Origin: Leptobrachium leishanense
Lineage: Eukaryota > Chordata > Amphibia > Anura > Megophryidae
Assembly: GCA_009667805.1 (NCBI GenBank)
Contig: CM019066.1
Span: forward strand, 7,254,001 to 7,318,000
DNA length: 64,000 nucleotides
Reading direction: 5' to 3'
Under the pieces are notes generated by a model. It saw only the letters and a program-made list of their open reading frames with translations, searched no databases and was not told the DNA's origin. Below, piece by piece: positions 44,976 to 55,983 of this stretch; position 1 is the stretch's first letter, and each line of letters begins with the position of its first letter. The position numbers were made by a program, and so were the translations under genes.

Positions 44976-45546
44976 TAGGGATGTGCATGGCTGAAAAATT
45001 TGTTTAGTTCAGTTTTGCTACATTTTTAAATCATTTCTTTTTCGGAATTTCGTAACTAATTTCGTTTTGTTTCGATTTGAGATTTCAAATCGATTCGAAT
45101 TTCATATATCAATTCGATAGTTGATATCAATTTGAATTTTGGATCACGAGATAAAACCCCAATTAATCAAATTTGGCTGTTAAAAGAAAAGCTAGGGTTA
45201 AAGTTTAAGCTGTGTCACAGATTTAGTATTTGAGTCAAATTAAACAGTGAAACAAAATTAATTTGTTACATAAAGTCCTTTGCTGACTATTACTTGTATT
45301 GTAAGTTAAGATCAATTCGATAGTTGATATCAATCTGATAGTTCATTTCAAATTCAATAGTTGATATTAGTTATTCAAATTTTTCTTTTATGATGATGAC
45401 ACTGTGTAAAACAAAATAAATTCGTTATATACCCTTTCGTTTCAAACTCATATCGTATCGATTCGTTATTCAGAAGTACTTCCGAATACGAATTATCAAA
45501 TTCCGTTCCAAATTCAGAATTTTTCCGAAACGAATGCACATCTTTA
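44976..45546. mobile_element. hAT element (TAGGGATGTGCA family), copy without minisatellite
   Basis: Perfect 8-bp duplication GTTTTTAA (44968-44975, 45547-45554). Tips TAGGGATGTGCA / TGCACATCTTTA. The interior is rich in TTCG and CGAA words and in GATAGTTGATATCAAT-type repeats, with no SINE-like array. This shows that the array at 20535 is an addition to that copy. Confidence 0.94.
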
Positions 45547-45892
45547 GTTTTTAACAACAAATTCATGTTTGCCTTGTACTTCTTTTATTTCTCCTCATGA
45601 TATAGTATCTATTGTACTTCCCATAAAACCACAGTAGAGCGTGATGTTTGTAACAGTGATAGCTAAGGCCGTTCCTATGTCATGCTCTGTAATAACAGTA
45701 ATATTTTTCATGTATAGAGAGAGAATAAGGGGAGATTAATAGAGCCTCACGATATAGAGTGGAAGAAGTACATAAGGTTATGAGTAGGAACTAATATTAC
45801 TATAAGTACTCTGGTTCTTTTTTGTTTTTTCTTGCTGCATAACACCAACAGCAATGTTATACAGTGAAACTGCATTTCTTTAAAAATAATCC

Positions 45893-46140
45893 TTAACACC
45901 TTCACTACCAAGTGATAAACAAAATTGTCAAGAACAATTGTTTTTTTTGCAAAAATCATTTTTTATTATACATTAAGAAATATTTAATAATATTCACAAT
46001 GTATTCCTTAGGTTATTACACTATCTGGCAGGCAGAGGCTGCCATCTGCTGGCCAAAAGGAGTTACTACAGTTATGTGCTTTGTGCAGGATCAGTTGGGG
46101 AAAAGTACAACAGACATTCCTCAGATGGTTTTATAAAGTC
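45893..46140. mobile_element. TTAA-type element fragment (CCTTCACTACC terminus)
   Basis: Starts TTAACACCTTCACTACCAAG. Its interior GGCTGCCATCTGCTGGCC recurs as GTGCCATCTGCTGGCC in the fragment at 46531. The right end was not found. Confidence 0.5.
46038..46054 (-). promoter_or_regulatory. CTCF-like motif in repeat
   Basis: The minus strand reads GGCCAGCAGATGGCAGC, which fits the CTCF core CCASYAGRKGGCA at every position. It lies in a TTAA-type repeat. Binding is not shown by sequence. Confidence 0.45.
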
Positions 46141-46267
46141 CTTGCACTTCAAGCATCATGGTGCTACAACCTTTTGGGCCCTTTTGGACTCCAAATGCAA
46201 ATAAAATCCTTTCGCAACAAACAAATTTAATTTGTAATGACAGAGCATAACCCTATAACATTTTAGT

Positions 46268-46475
46268 ACCGGCTGGGTGGAGTAGAGGTAATGTCACTGC
46301 TCTGCATGGAGAGAGCCTGTGGAGTCATGGGCTCAATCCCAGCGAGCAACCTCTCCAGTAAGTGTCCTTGGCAAGACACCCAACGGTACATACTCGCCAC
46401 CAGGACATACTTGAAAACAAGAGAAATCTCAATGTATCCTTCCTGGTAAAATACTTTCTCAAAAAAATAAAAAAC
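46268..46475 (+). mobile_element. tRNA-derived SINE, copy 2 (best preserved)
   Basis: Head GGCTGGGTGGAGTAGAGG with A-box-like TGGAGTAGAGG; B-box-like GGCTCAATCCC at about 46330. The body and 3' segment are as in copy 1, ending CTGGTAAAATACTTTCTC and an A-rich tail. Confidence 0.85.
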
Positions 46476-46530
46476 ATGGTTAACACAATCTCCCGCTGAT
46501 CGTTATAGTCATTTCAATGTATATCCAAGA

Positions 46531-46797
46531 TTAACCCTTTAAATACAAAGTGATTATCCATAACACCATTGTCAGGAACCAGTGGCTCTATTGTAAATCA
46601 CTTCGCAGTATCCATACAGTGAAAATGTACTTGGAAATCCCATAAACACATTTTTTATGAGGAATCAGATTGTGCCATCTGCTGGCCTAAAAGCATTACT
46701 ACATCTCTACATTACAGTTTGGGCTCCTTTTATTCCTAGAAGGAAAAGACTGACCTCTGAAATTCTTTTGCATTACACCAGAAGTAGCCCACAAATA
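46531..46797. mobile_element. TTAA-type element fragment, second adjacent copy
   Basis: Starts TTAACCCTTTAAATACAAAG, then CCATAACACCATTGTCAGGA as in the 26.8-kb copy, and GTGCCATCTGCTGGCC as in the 45.9-kb copy. It is cut by or adjoins the MITE at 46798. Confidence 0.5.
46673..46687 (-). promoter_or_regulatory. CTCF-like motif in repeat
   Basis: The minus strand reads GGCCAGCAGATGGCA, again a full match to the CTCF core. It is the second copy of the repeat-borne site at 46038. Confidence 0.42.
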
Positions 46798-46980
46798 CAG
46801 ATCTATTCACTAGAAGGTGAAACTCAGGAGAATTGGCAGGAAAAGTGAACAATCTAGACCAAACAGCCAATTTGGAAAGTGAGATAAATGGAAGAATTGG
46901 TCTGGTTTGGCTATTTTGGCCTAGATTGTTCTCTTTTTCTGCCAATTCTCCTGAGTTTCACCTTTACTGAATAGACCTTA
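46798..46980. mobile_element. Short hairpin MITE, CAGRTCTATTC type, copy 4
   Basis: Arms CTATTCACTAGAAGGTGAAA and TTTCACCTTTACTGAATAG, with the shared core AAAGTGAGATAAATGGAAG. ATA lies at both ends, consistent with a 3-bp duplication if one end base is lost. Confidence 0.83.
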
Positions 46981-47071
46981 TAGTATACTTGATGTCAGTC
47001 TCCAGCAGGTGCATTTGCAGATCGAGTATACTTGATCATTGTAGTGAATGGGGTTAAAAAAGCATTCTGAG

Positions 47072-48312
47072 ATAGAAACATAGAAACATAGAAAAAATGT
47101 CGGCAGATAAGAACCTTTCGGCCCATCTAGTCTGCCCAATTACATGGATACTTTACCTGGATTTATCTTTTGTTTAGGATAGCCTTATGCCTATCCCATG
47201 CCTGCTTAAATTCAATTACTGTTTTGGCCTCTACCACTTCAACTGGAAGACTGTTCCATGTATCCACCACCCTCTCAGTAAAATAATGCTTCCTGATGTT
47301 ACTTTTAAACCTTTGCCCCTCTAATCTAAGACTATCAGGGTTATCCAAAGAGATCCGAATTGCTTGAGAAAGGTAACTGAACGCTGAAAATCAGTGTTCG
47401 GTTACCTTTCCTGACCATTCGGCTATCCAGAGAGCAGGCAATTCGCCAAATCCTGGCGAATTGCCTGAACATACGGTGCCTGTTCGGTCCCTGTTCGAGG
47501 GCAGTGAAAACCCCATGAAAATGCACTGCTTCGGTTATTCAGAGAACACAAACCAGCAGGGAAAGGTTTCCCTAATGCCCTGTCATTCGGTGGTTTAATT
47601 CGGCAAGTTTATTCAGGAGAATCCCATAGGCTTCAATGTAAAAAATATTCCCATTTTAATTCAATATCTAATAAACCGTTCATTATAAAATTCTGCAGCA
47701 AAAAGTCTCTTTATTTATAGATTTTTTAGGATACTGTAAGCATTTTTCTGATTTTTTTTTGATTTTTTTTAAAAAAGTCCGATTTTTTTTTTTTTTCAGT
47801 TTACTTATTTTTTCTGTAACAGCCCTCTTTATTATCATTCCCTGGACCTCCTGTGAAAATTTCAGACATTTTCGCTCAGTAGTTTCTTTGCAAACAGCGT
47901 TTCATTTTCACAAATTCATACAAATGGTTTTGCTAATTTATTCACTGCCTCCTCTGCGTCTCAGCTGCTTCGGCTCTGTGTGATTCGGCTCATGTTAGGC
48001 TCCTGTTCGGCTCCTGTTCGGCTTCTTCAAAGGTTAATCCAGATGTTTTTGCTTGTTTTCAGCGTGCATTCGGTTAGTTTTCGGCAGGTTTTCGGCAGGT
48101 TTTCCCTGCAATTCGGGGACCCTGTGCTGTTTGCTGAATACACCGCAGGGTCACCGAAATGCAATCGGCAAAAGGAACCGAATTGAAGAGAACGAAAAGT
48201 CACCGAACATGCGGTGACTTTTCGAATCTCTTTGGATAACCCTGTTAGTCCTCTTGTTTTGCTACTTTGTTTCCGTTTAAATATACTCCCTTCCTCTACC
48301 TTGTGGATTCCC
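47072..48312 (-). mobile_element. CR1/L2-group LINE 3' end, split by a CAGGGTTATTC element
   Basis: The 3' tail lies at the left (TAGAAACATAGAAA). The minus-strand coding remnant VVDTWNSLPVEVVEAKTVIE to stop is followed leftwards by the 3' UTR. The copy stops at 47335 and resumes at 48248 with GTCCTCTTGTTTTGCTAC, exactly continuing the sequence found unbroken at 9330-9350. 5'-truncated at 48312. Confidence 0.92.
47336..48244 (-). mobile_element. CAGGGTTATTC-family element, copy 8, inserted in a LINE
   Basis: Ends CAGGGTTATCCAAAGAGAT and TCTCTTTGGATAACCCTG, perfect inverted repeats. The subterminal hairpin is at the right (minus orientation). Compared with the empty LINE sequence ACTATGTCC, three extra bases (TTA) lie between element and GTCC, consistent with a 3-bp target duplication that has since mutated. 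909 bp, close to copy 1 in sequence. Confidence 0.93.
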
Positions 48313-48734
48313 ATCTCTTCTAGACATTGGAGGCATTTGAAAAACAAACAAATAAATAAAGAGAAGAAAAAAACAACATTATACTTCCAGAGAAAATAGT
48401 GTTTGTTTGAAGGGATAACTGTAATTGGGAGGGACACAGAAAAATGTGTTCCCACAAAAAGCAATTTTAACAGATTGCAAAGCTGAATAATGGGACACAT
48501 TTACAGAATGGTATTTTATGATCTGTTGTCTCTATAAACCCTGGTTTAATAGTGGTCTCGTGTACTCGGCTGAATCGTGTGCTTTACAACACAGCCAACA
48601 AATTACCTGTCAACCCAAATAAAAGCAGCATCAATTAGCGAAGAAAATAACATTTTACACAGTGAATGCGATGACCATTGGCAAAAAGACATAAGAGGTT
48701 ATTTTAATAAATAATGTTACAATCTGTTACCAAC
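48313..48734. other. No recognisable feature
   Basis: AT-rich DNA; nothing recognised. Confidence 0.4.
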
Positions 48735-48737
48735 TAT

Positions 48738-49455
48738 GGGCCCTATTACATTCTTCGCACACAATTTTGAGCGTGCGCAAAAACGCATTAACGTGAGGGG
48801 CAAAACCCTTTGCGCTGAACGTCGTATTACAATGTTCGCGCAAAAAATGCGCTTTAGCGTTTAACACGGATGGACCTGCGCGAGCAAGATGAACTGTGCG
48901 CGTCCTATACTTAACATTGTGAGCGCAAATGGGTTTGTGCGCTGGTACGCGCATGGTATTTATAATCTTCGCGCAAAATTATACAGATAACGTTTGCGCG
49001 CATATTTTTAACGTCTTAGAAAAGCTGGTGGTAACGGCAAATTGTAACAACCTGTCCGTACCAAACTGCGGATTCATAACGGAGAACGCCAATGCGCAGG
49101 TTTTTTGACGGATTCGCGTATAAAAATGATGGTCTTGCGTATAAAAATGATGGTCTGCATATAGAAATGACGGTGTTGCGCATAAAAATGACAGTCTGTG
49201 TATAAAAATGACGGTCTGCGTAAAAAAATGACGAACTCGCGTCAAAAATTACATTGCGGTCACTGATTTCTGCACGCAAAGGTACTTTGCGCGCATTTTT
49301 GCACGTCGTTTTTCCGCACAATTCTTTTGGACGGATGAAAAAATGTGCGAGGATTGTAATACCAGCATTAATTTTTGCGCGATAACGCATTTTGCTGTGC
49401 GCAAAAAAAAATGCGCTGCGCGAACAAAATATGCGCAAAGAATGTAATAGGGCCC
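48738..49455. mobile_element. GCGCA-rich element with GGGC termini, copy 2 (718 bp)
   Basis: Ends GGGCCCTATTACATTCTTCG and its inverted match AAGAATGTAATAGGGCCC. TAT duplications lie at 48735-48737 and 49456-49458. The same GCGCAAAAACGCATTAACG arm as copy 1 at 33396. A short tandem array lies inside (49116-49238). Confidence 0.9.
49116..49238 (+). repeat. 20/21-bp tandem repeat, six units
   Basis: Units of the form GCGTATAAAAATGAYGGTCT, 20 or 21 bp long. It is absent from the matching place in the sister element at 33396-34092. Confidence 0.88.
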
Positions 49456-49534
49456 TATATCTTTCCATTTTATTTTCCTTGCTACTCCTGCTCCTAATCA
49501 GGAAATACCGAAAATTTCAGATATTGCCAAAATA

Positions 49535-49587
49535 AATTTGGGAATTGTAGTAAATGAACATTTGGGGGCCAGAGTTCGAGATCCCTG
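49535..49587. mobile_element. hAT MITE end fragment
   Basis: GGGGGCCAGAGTTCGAGATC followed by CCTG is the reverse of the CAGGGATCTCRAACTC terminus also seen at 57276. The left end was not found. Confidence 0.5.
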
Positions 49588-49689
49588 ATCTAGAGCTTTG
49601 AACCTTTCATGCCAACAATATTTCTGTAAAGGATAAAGAAATACATGAAAAATAAGATATCAGAAAAATTACATTATTTAAATTTTTTA

Positions 49690-50446
49690 ACAATTTTAGA
49701 ACGCACCATCCGAAGCCATCCCCATTTCCTGCACCTGCATTTTCACCCTGAAACAAACCAAGGTATCCTACCATCAACCTGTCGTCCGACAGTCTACACC
49801 CCAACCTCCACTCTAATCTTACTGTCCATATTTTATGGTCACAATTATGTATTCATTTCTGGCTGATTAGTTTTCTTTAAAAATGTTTCCCTCTGTTTTT
49901 GATAAATTCTCATTATCAATTTGCTTTCCCATCCCCTCCCCATGACGCAAATATGTCTCATACACAGCCCACTTTCCATAACTCAGTGTCTCTTTCTTCA
50001 TGCAGCTCATCACCCAAAGCCATCACTGTTTCCAACTCCTGCATTTTCACTCTGCAGTCTCACCCGCACTCCCCATCCACCCCCCCCCCCCAGTCCCAGG
50101 CCTAAACTTGTAGCTGTCCTTTCTGGCTGCTTCCACTTTTCTTTCTGATTATCCTGTTCAAGCCCAAACTTCTGGTCCTTCCCATGCAATCCCTGTTATA
50201 TTCTTTCTGGTCACCAGCTCCACACTCCCCCTGCTCCCTTTTGTTCCACTTGCCTTAGTCGCTTAGATTGTAAACTCACGGGATGTCTGCCTGAGAACTA
50301 GAATAAAGTGCTGTATTAGGAGGACAATTATCCTATGCGCAGGGCTTTCTGCTCCTAATGTATCATTATTTATTATGTCTCACGTTTGTGCTTCCCCATT
50401 GTAAAGTGCTTCGTAATCTGTTGGCATCCTAAAAGCAACTGTAACT
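49690..50446 (+). mobile_element. L2-like LINE 3' region, diverged
   Basis: Pyrimidine-rich DNA ending TTAGATTGTAAACTCACGGG, CCATTGTAAAGTGCTTCG and GCAACTGTAACTGTAG, in the same order as 12606-13160. A poly-C run sits at 50082-50092. Confidence 0.65.
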
Positions 50447-50459
50447 GTAGAATCACAAT

Positions 50460-50581
50460 CTCTGTGCAAAAATTCGATTTTCCTCTATAAGTAATTTTTA
50501 ACTTCTCCCCCTCCCATGTTTGAAAGAGATGTTGTGATGTTGTTTTTTTCACCGAAAATTGCTTGGTAGTGAAGAGGTTAA
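50460..50581. mobile_element. Right end of a TTAA-type element
   Basis: Ends TTGCTTGGTAGTGAAGAGG then TTAA (50578-50581), the inverse of the CCCCTTCACTACCAAGC terminus. The left end is not identified. Confidence 0.5.
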
Positions 50582-50632
50582 AAATCATGGAGGTCTCAGC
50601 TCTCTATTGTAGCTTTCATCAGTTTTTAGATA

Positions 50633-52238
50633 CAGTTGTGTTCAAAATTATTCAACCCCCAATGCTGTAAAGGGTTTTAGGGAATTTAGTGTACATTTGT
50701 AATTGTATTCAGAATGAAATCCTACAAGGACTTTTTAAAGAACCATTTGCAACTAAAATGACATCAATTGGTTTTGTAATACAGTAGTAAATGTTTCTTT
50801 TGTGAATTCTTCATTGACACAATTATTCAACCCCTTAAAGACTACCACTCTGAAGAACAGAGGTTCATTCAAGTGTTTTCAATCAGGTATTGAAAACACC
50901 TGTGGATGTCACGGAGCAGCAATAAAGCATAATAAGCACCAATTAGGCAGCTTTAAAATGACTGTGATACTCAGCTCCTTCTAGACATTTACTGGTGTGG
51001 TTACAAACATGGTGAAGTCAAGAGAATGGTCCAGGAAGACAAGAGAAGAGGTGATTTCTCTTCACAGGAAGGGCAATGGCTATAAGAAGATTGCAAAGAT
51101 GTTAAACATACCAAGAGAGACCATAGGAAGCATCATTCGCAAATTCAAGGCAAAGAGCACTGTTGAAACGCTACCTGGTCGTGGCAGAAAGAAGATGCTG
51201 ACTTCGACTGCTGTGCGCTACCTGAAGCGTAGAGTGGAGAAAAGTCCCTGTGTGACTGCTGAGGAACTGAGAAAAGATTTGTCAGATGTTGGTACTGAAG
51301 TTTCAGCTCAGACAATACGGCGCACACTGCGTAATGAAGGCCTCCATGCCAGAACTCCCAGGGGCACCCCCTTGCTGTCTCCAAAGAATAAGAAGAGTCG
51401 ACTGCAGTATGCCAAAAGTCATGTGGACAAACCACAGAAGTTTTGGGATAGTGTTCTGTGAACTGATGAAACAAAATTAGAACTGTTTGGGCCCATGGAT
51501 CAACGCTATGTTTGGAGGAGGAAGAACAAGGCCTATGAAGAAAAGAACACCTTGCCTACTGTGAAGCATGGCAGGGGGTAAATCATGCTTTGGGGCTGTT
51601 TTGCTTCTGCAGGTACAGGGAAGCTTCAGCGTGTGCAAGGTACCATGAATTCTCTTCAGTACCAGGAGATATTGGATGACAATGTGATGCAGTCCGTCAC
51701 AAACTTGAGGCTTGGGAGACGTTGGACCTTTCAGCAGGACAATGATCCCAAGCATACCTCCAAGTCCACTAGAGCATGGTTGCAGATTAAAGGCTGGAAC
51801 ATTTTGGAGTGGCCATCGCAGTCACCTGACTTAAATCCGATTGAGAACCTCTGGTGGGACTTAAAGAACGCAGTTGCAGTGCGCAAGCCTAAGAATGTGA
51901 CTGAACTGGAGGCTTTTGCCCATGACGAATGGGCGAAGATACCCGTAGATCGCTGCAAGACACTTGTGTCAAGCTATGCTTCACGTTTAAAAGCTGTTAT
52001 AACTGTAAAAGGATGTTGTACTAAGTACTAAGATTGAATGTCACTTGGGGTTGAATAAAACTGATAATGATGTGAGCACAGAAAAGACATTTGTGGTTAT
52101 TTCATTATAAATGTTATGTTATATTTGTCTGACCTACACGTGCCTCTTTGATTTAATTGTAAGCAAGATGACTGAATGATCAAAATCTGGCCAAAACGCT
52201 CAATTTCAGTGGGGGTTGAATAATTTTGAACACAACTG
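50633..52238 (+). mobile_element. Nearly complete Tc1 element, Sleeping Beauty type (1606 bp)
   Basis: Terminal repeats CAGTTGTGTTCAAAATTATT / AATAATTTTGAACACAACTG are perfect over this length, continuing CAACCCC on both sides. TA duplications lie at 50631-50632 and 52239-52240. It contains one transposase gene spanning the middle with two nonsense codons. Total length matches autonomous Tc1 elements (~1.6 kb). It is the best-preserved transposon in the window. Confidence 0.96.
51009..52031 (+). pseudogene. Tc1 transposase, 340 codons, two premature stops
   Basis: The start is the ATG of MVKSREWSRKTREEVISLHR at 51009; upstream in-frame GTG is not a plausible eukaryotic start. Length to the natural stop is 340 codons with no frameshift, the length of the Sleeping Beauty transposase. 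Order: first helix-turn-helix (YKKIAKMLNIPRETIGSIIR), GRGRKK linker, second DNA-binding domain, then the DDE core. The catalytic triad is complete: Asp at codon 153 (TDETK), Asp 244 (QQDNDPKH) and Glu 279 (LNPIENLW), giving DD34E spacing. TGA at codon 151 (51459-51461) and TAA at codon 191 (51579-51581) stop translation inside the core, so the gene is dead as read. Product of an intact gene: nuclear DNA transposase acting at TA sites. Confidence 0.96.
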
Positions 52239-52244
52239 TATATA

Positions 52245-52730
52245 TGTGGAGGCTTTTAATCTCACTTTTTGCCCTCCACCACAACTTAAAAACTTAAATA
52301 AGTACTGATTTAACCTACGGGTCCAAGCATCAAACTGCAACTGCTCATGCCTAGCTCCTGCTGAAGAGGGTCCAATGAACCCCATAACATTGCTGTCCAG
52401 GAATGGCTTTGACCAGTTGTATAAACCTGATCTCTGCTAAAAAGAAGTCATCTAGTATGGCATGGCATTGATTTAAGGGTACTGTGTGAAAACAGACCCA
52501 GGATACAAAAAAATGGAAAATTGACAATGTCATTTGCATGTCTTACCCAGAGTTCCTTGCTGCATATGGGGATTGTAGCACATGAGCTCTGGGATGCAGT
52601 TCTTTGAATTGCTGGAATGTGTAAAATGACTTCTGCAATAATAAACTTTATTATTTGCAGCATGGAGGCTATTAATCAAATTTTTTGCATGCCAGCATAA
52701 CTTAAATAAGAACTATACCTGCATATATAT
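52245..52730 (+). mobile_element. Penelope-like 3' fragment
   Basis: Blocks GGCTTTGACCAGTTGTATAA, ACCTGATCTCTGCTAAAAAG, GAGTTCCTTGCTGCATATGG and GCAGTTCTTTGAATTGCTG match 62400-62740 in inverse order and orientation. Near 52362, CTGAAGAGGGTCCAATGAAC then CCCATAACATTG looks like a decayed form of the CTGATGA..CGAAAC motif. Penelope assignment rests on that motif. Confidence 0.45.
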
Positions 52731-53640
52731 AGATTTGCTATGAAATTTCTTATGCTTTGCTACTAGCATATTAAAAACACATGCATTGACGGTGAGTAAA
52801 AGCAAAATATGAACAATTACTGTAAAAATATTGATGCACAAAGGATGACTGGGCTGATCATGGAGTACAGTCACCTGCAGGGACCAGAATGTCACTCGCT
52901 GATGATTTTCATCGAATCACAGGATGGGAACGTTACTTTTTAAAAATGCTTATTTTTTATTTTTTTAAGCCTGTGAGTGAGAGTAGAATTTTTCCTCCCA
53001 GGTTGGAGGGGGGGGGGGTTCTTTGGAAATTTTAGATGAATGATCAGAAAACATTTAATTGTGCAAGATGTAGCTGGCGGAGCCCAGGGGCGATAATTCA
53101 ACTCCCTCCATGTTATGCAATTCTCATTCTTTACTAATGCCATGCAGATGTTTTCCTGGATGAGTTAATATTTCAATAACTGTACAGATTGATTTACTGA
53201 AAACATGGCACGAACGTTAGTTTGCCTTTTTTTATTTTACTTAGAAATCCAGTTACATATATCGAGTTCTGCAGTTTGTGTGCTTCCTCCAGGTTTTATT
53301 CCTTTTATAAAATGTTGTACTTTCTATATAAATACTTTGTTTTTTGACTTTGCCATTAGAAATATAGGATGCCAGAGGACAGAGAAATCAGGCAATCCTA
53401 AACCAGAACAATTGAACCCATTCTCTGGCGAAAAAGACCAAAGGAAGAACAAGGAATAAACTTGGTTTACATAGGATGGGCTGCTGTGCTCAGTGAGTAT
53501 GTATGATGCTAGTTCTTGCCAGGTCAGGTCATGCCATTGCCATGACAAGTCAACAGTTCATTCAGAAATATCGGGGTCCCACTGGTAACTGGTAAGGGCA
53601 ACTTACTTCCTGGGAGTTAATGTTTCTACTATTCCCTCCC
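52731..53640. other. No recognisable feature
   Basis: AT-rich DNA with a poly-G run near 53008-53018. The 84-codon frame at 53205-53459 begins with a hydrophobic stretch, but no exon evidence was found. Confidence 0.35.
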
Positions 53641-53892
53641 TTAGAGTTAGTGGTCCTATTACCACTTCCCCAAGCATGAGAGGACCCATTCCGACCTTCT
53701 ACCTGAGTGAGAGACCCCATCCCTCAACTTTTCCCAAACTGATTGGTCCCATTCCCCTTTTCGTCTCAAAGTGAGCGGTCCCATTCTCTGCTTCACACAA
53801 AATAGGTGGCCTCAATTTCACCATTCTCTCAAAGTTTCATGCTTCCTTCCCCAAAATGATTTGCCCCTTTCCCCACTCACCCCTCAAAGTAA
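53641..53892 (+). repeat. Degenerate ~33-bp tandem repeat
   Basis: About eight irregular units of the type TGAGNGGTCCCATTCCCC followed by a pyrimidine stretch and CTCAAAG. Units vary in length and sequence, so the array is old. Confidence 0.5.
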
Positions 53893-55980
53893 GTCCAATA
53901 CTCAAGCTTTATGTCCAGCATGATGCACCTGTGACATAAAAGAAGAATGAAGAAGGGCACCGGTGGGCCCCTGGAGCAGCCAGGCCCAGGAACAAGTAAT
54001 GGGCTGTCACCTCCTAATAGTGACCTTTGGTGCTGCCCTAACTGACCCTATAGATGAGACTCCACTGTAATTACACTTGCAATGTTCTATGTGCCAAGGT
54101 CAATGGCTCCTTTACATTGGAAACAATAACACCAGGTTTGAAATATTTAAGAGTGGGAATGCTCAGCTCTGCATGTTTAAATATATTCCATATCAACGTA
54201 TTAAAATGTTTCTGTTGCTATTTTGTCGGAGCTGAGAGAATGTCAGCGTTTACTCCATTACTAATTGTTATAACCTGGTGCCGACTGTTACTTTTTTTTG
54301 TCTCTATGTGAAATTTAATCTAATGCTTTCCCCTTCAAAACCTCAGAGAGCTGTGCTGCAAGCCACGTTAATGAAATATAACCCTGTAAAATATACATTC
54401 CAATGGTTCCAAAGGTCATATTGCCTTAAGCGGGGCCTAGGGTTAGAGGACAGATTACTGTAACCTATGTGTCAGAGTTAATTATATTAGAGGTTTAGTA
54501 ATGGCAAATAGCCAGGAATTTTAACAAAGGTTGTGGCAGCAAAGCAGACAATCCAGACAATTTTTTATTAATATTACTATAATTATTTATATAGCGCCAC
54601 CAGTTTCCATAGGACTTTACAATGAGGATTGGAGAATTGAACTAAACTTCTGAATTGCAAGTAATGCAAGAAATGTGTCTCGGAATGGATCGTGCGGAAG
54701 GTTTACCTTGATTTTAATAAACCAAAAACAAATGAAAGACTCTTTGTCTGGATTAAGACTCGTTGGACCCTGTTCCACCCTTGCCGTTATGTTAAATGCT
54801 AGAGCTGTTATGTATGATGGCTCCAGCCATTAACGGTTTTACTTACCATAACCTTTGCTTACGGCTCCTTACTGTAAATGAACTGTCTGGTATTGGAGCC
54901 CTTAATTTGTGACTAGATGGAGAAGAATGAGCTGTTCAACGGTAGCTTGTACTTCTCAAAGAGATAATAACTGCTAGAACCGAGTGTTTTTTCACTTTCA
55001 CCATATCACTTAACACAGTAAATAAATAGCCCATAAAATCCTTTACTCATCACTGAACCCAGGGTGGAGTGTCATGGCCCATACTCCTTGACCCCTTGCA
55101 GCCCATTTTAGCCTGCACATGTCCCTGTTCCATGTTTAATCATACAGGTCACTGGACTTTCTGTCTGTATGTTCTACATTCTCCCTGAGGTCTCAGGTGA
55201 ACCTCACCTTGATTAATTAGACCTGCATATGAAGCTACACCCTTTTCCCAATGCTTCCTCATTGAAGTCCCTTCTGTGCAACACTGCAGACCTGCCTCCT
55301 GGCCTCTCCCAGATATTCAGCCTCCAAGGACTCTCCTTTGTACCCCTACCAGCGAACCCCCATTGTGGACTTTGCTCTATTACCGACTAGTAGTAACCCT
55401 TTTCCATTGTTTGATGCAAGTGTCCTGTTTATGTCTGCTTTTGATTTATTTGCATAAACCCCTGTTGTATCCTGTAACCTGCTGGATCTCATATATTCAC
55501 GGCATTCTGGGCTCACACCCTGCATACATTGCACAGCTAACTGTGACATGGAGAGAGTGGCGCAATCAGCTATTTTCTCCTGCCAGGTACAAATAGTTAC
55601 CCGCTGTTCCCCCTTGCTTCCTCCGTGGCTCCTGTGCATTTCTGCTAATGCAAGCCCTCTGCAAGGTCACCCTGGGCTCCAACCCATTGCTGGTATCAGC
55701 ACCCCCTATTATTTCAAGGCTTGACAGTAATACAGTGACTGGGTAGGAATAGGTGTGATAAAAGGAATCCAATAAGGGAAATCAGCTAGCAACAATTTGT
55801 TTCCCTTACCCATATGTTGGTAATCTAGCAATAGGACCTGCTATCTTTACTAATGGTAAAATGGTAAAAAAATGCTTTCTACTTTAAAGAGTACCTGTTA
55901 TGCCCAAAACAAGTTTGGCTCATTTAACAGGGATTCACTTCCTTTGTATGTGTTAACATATATTGCACACCCCCATATAT
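53893..55980. other. Largely unassigned; LINE-type tail at about 54570-54640
   Basis: AATTATTTATATAGCGCCAC followed by CAGTTTCCATAGGACTTTAC near 54580 is a LINE-type 3' tail. At 55070-55580 pyrimidine-rich DNA with TGTGACATGGAGAGAGTGGC could be part of an old LTR, but no partner or primer site can be shown. No gene recognised. Confidence 0.35.
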
Positions 55981-55983
55981 TAC

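Noticed and set aside
53205..53459. 84-codon frame starting with a hydrophobic stretch like a signal peptide
   Set aside because: No cysteine pattern, homologous domain, splice context or coding bias that would mark a secreted protein; AT-rich DNA yields such starts by chance.
55070..55580. Endogenous retrovirus or Ty3/gypsy LTR with primer site near 55545
   Set aside because: The style is LTR-like, but there is no second LTR, polypurine tract or gag/pol sequence, and the TGGAGAGAGTGGCGC word is not a clear primer-binding site.
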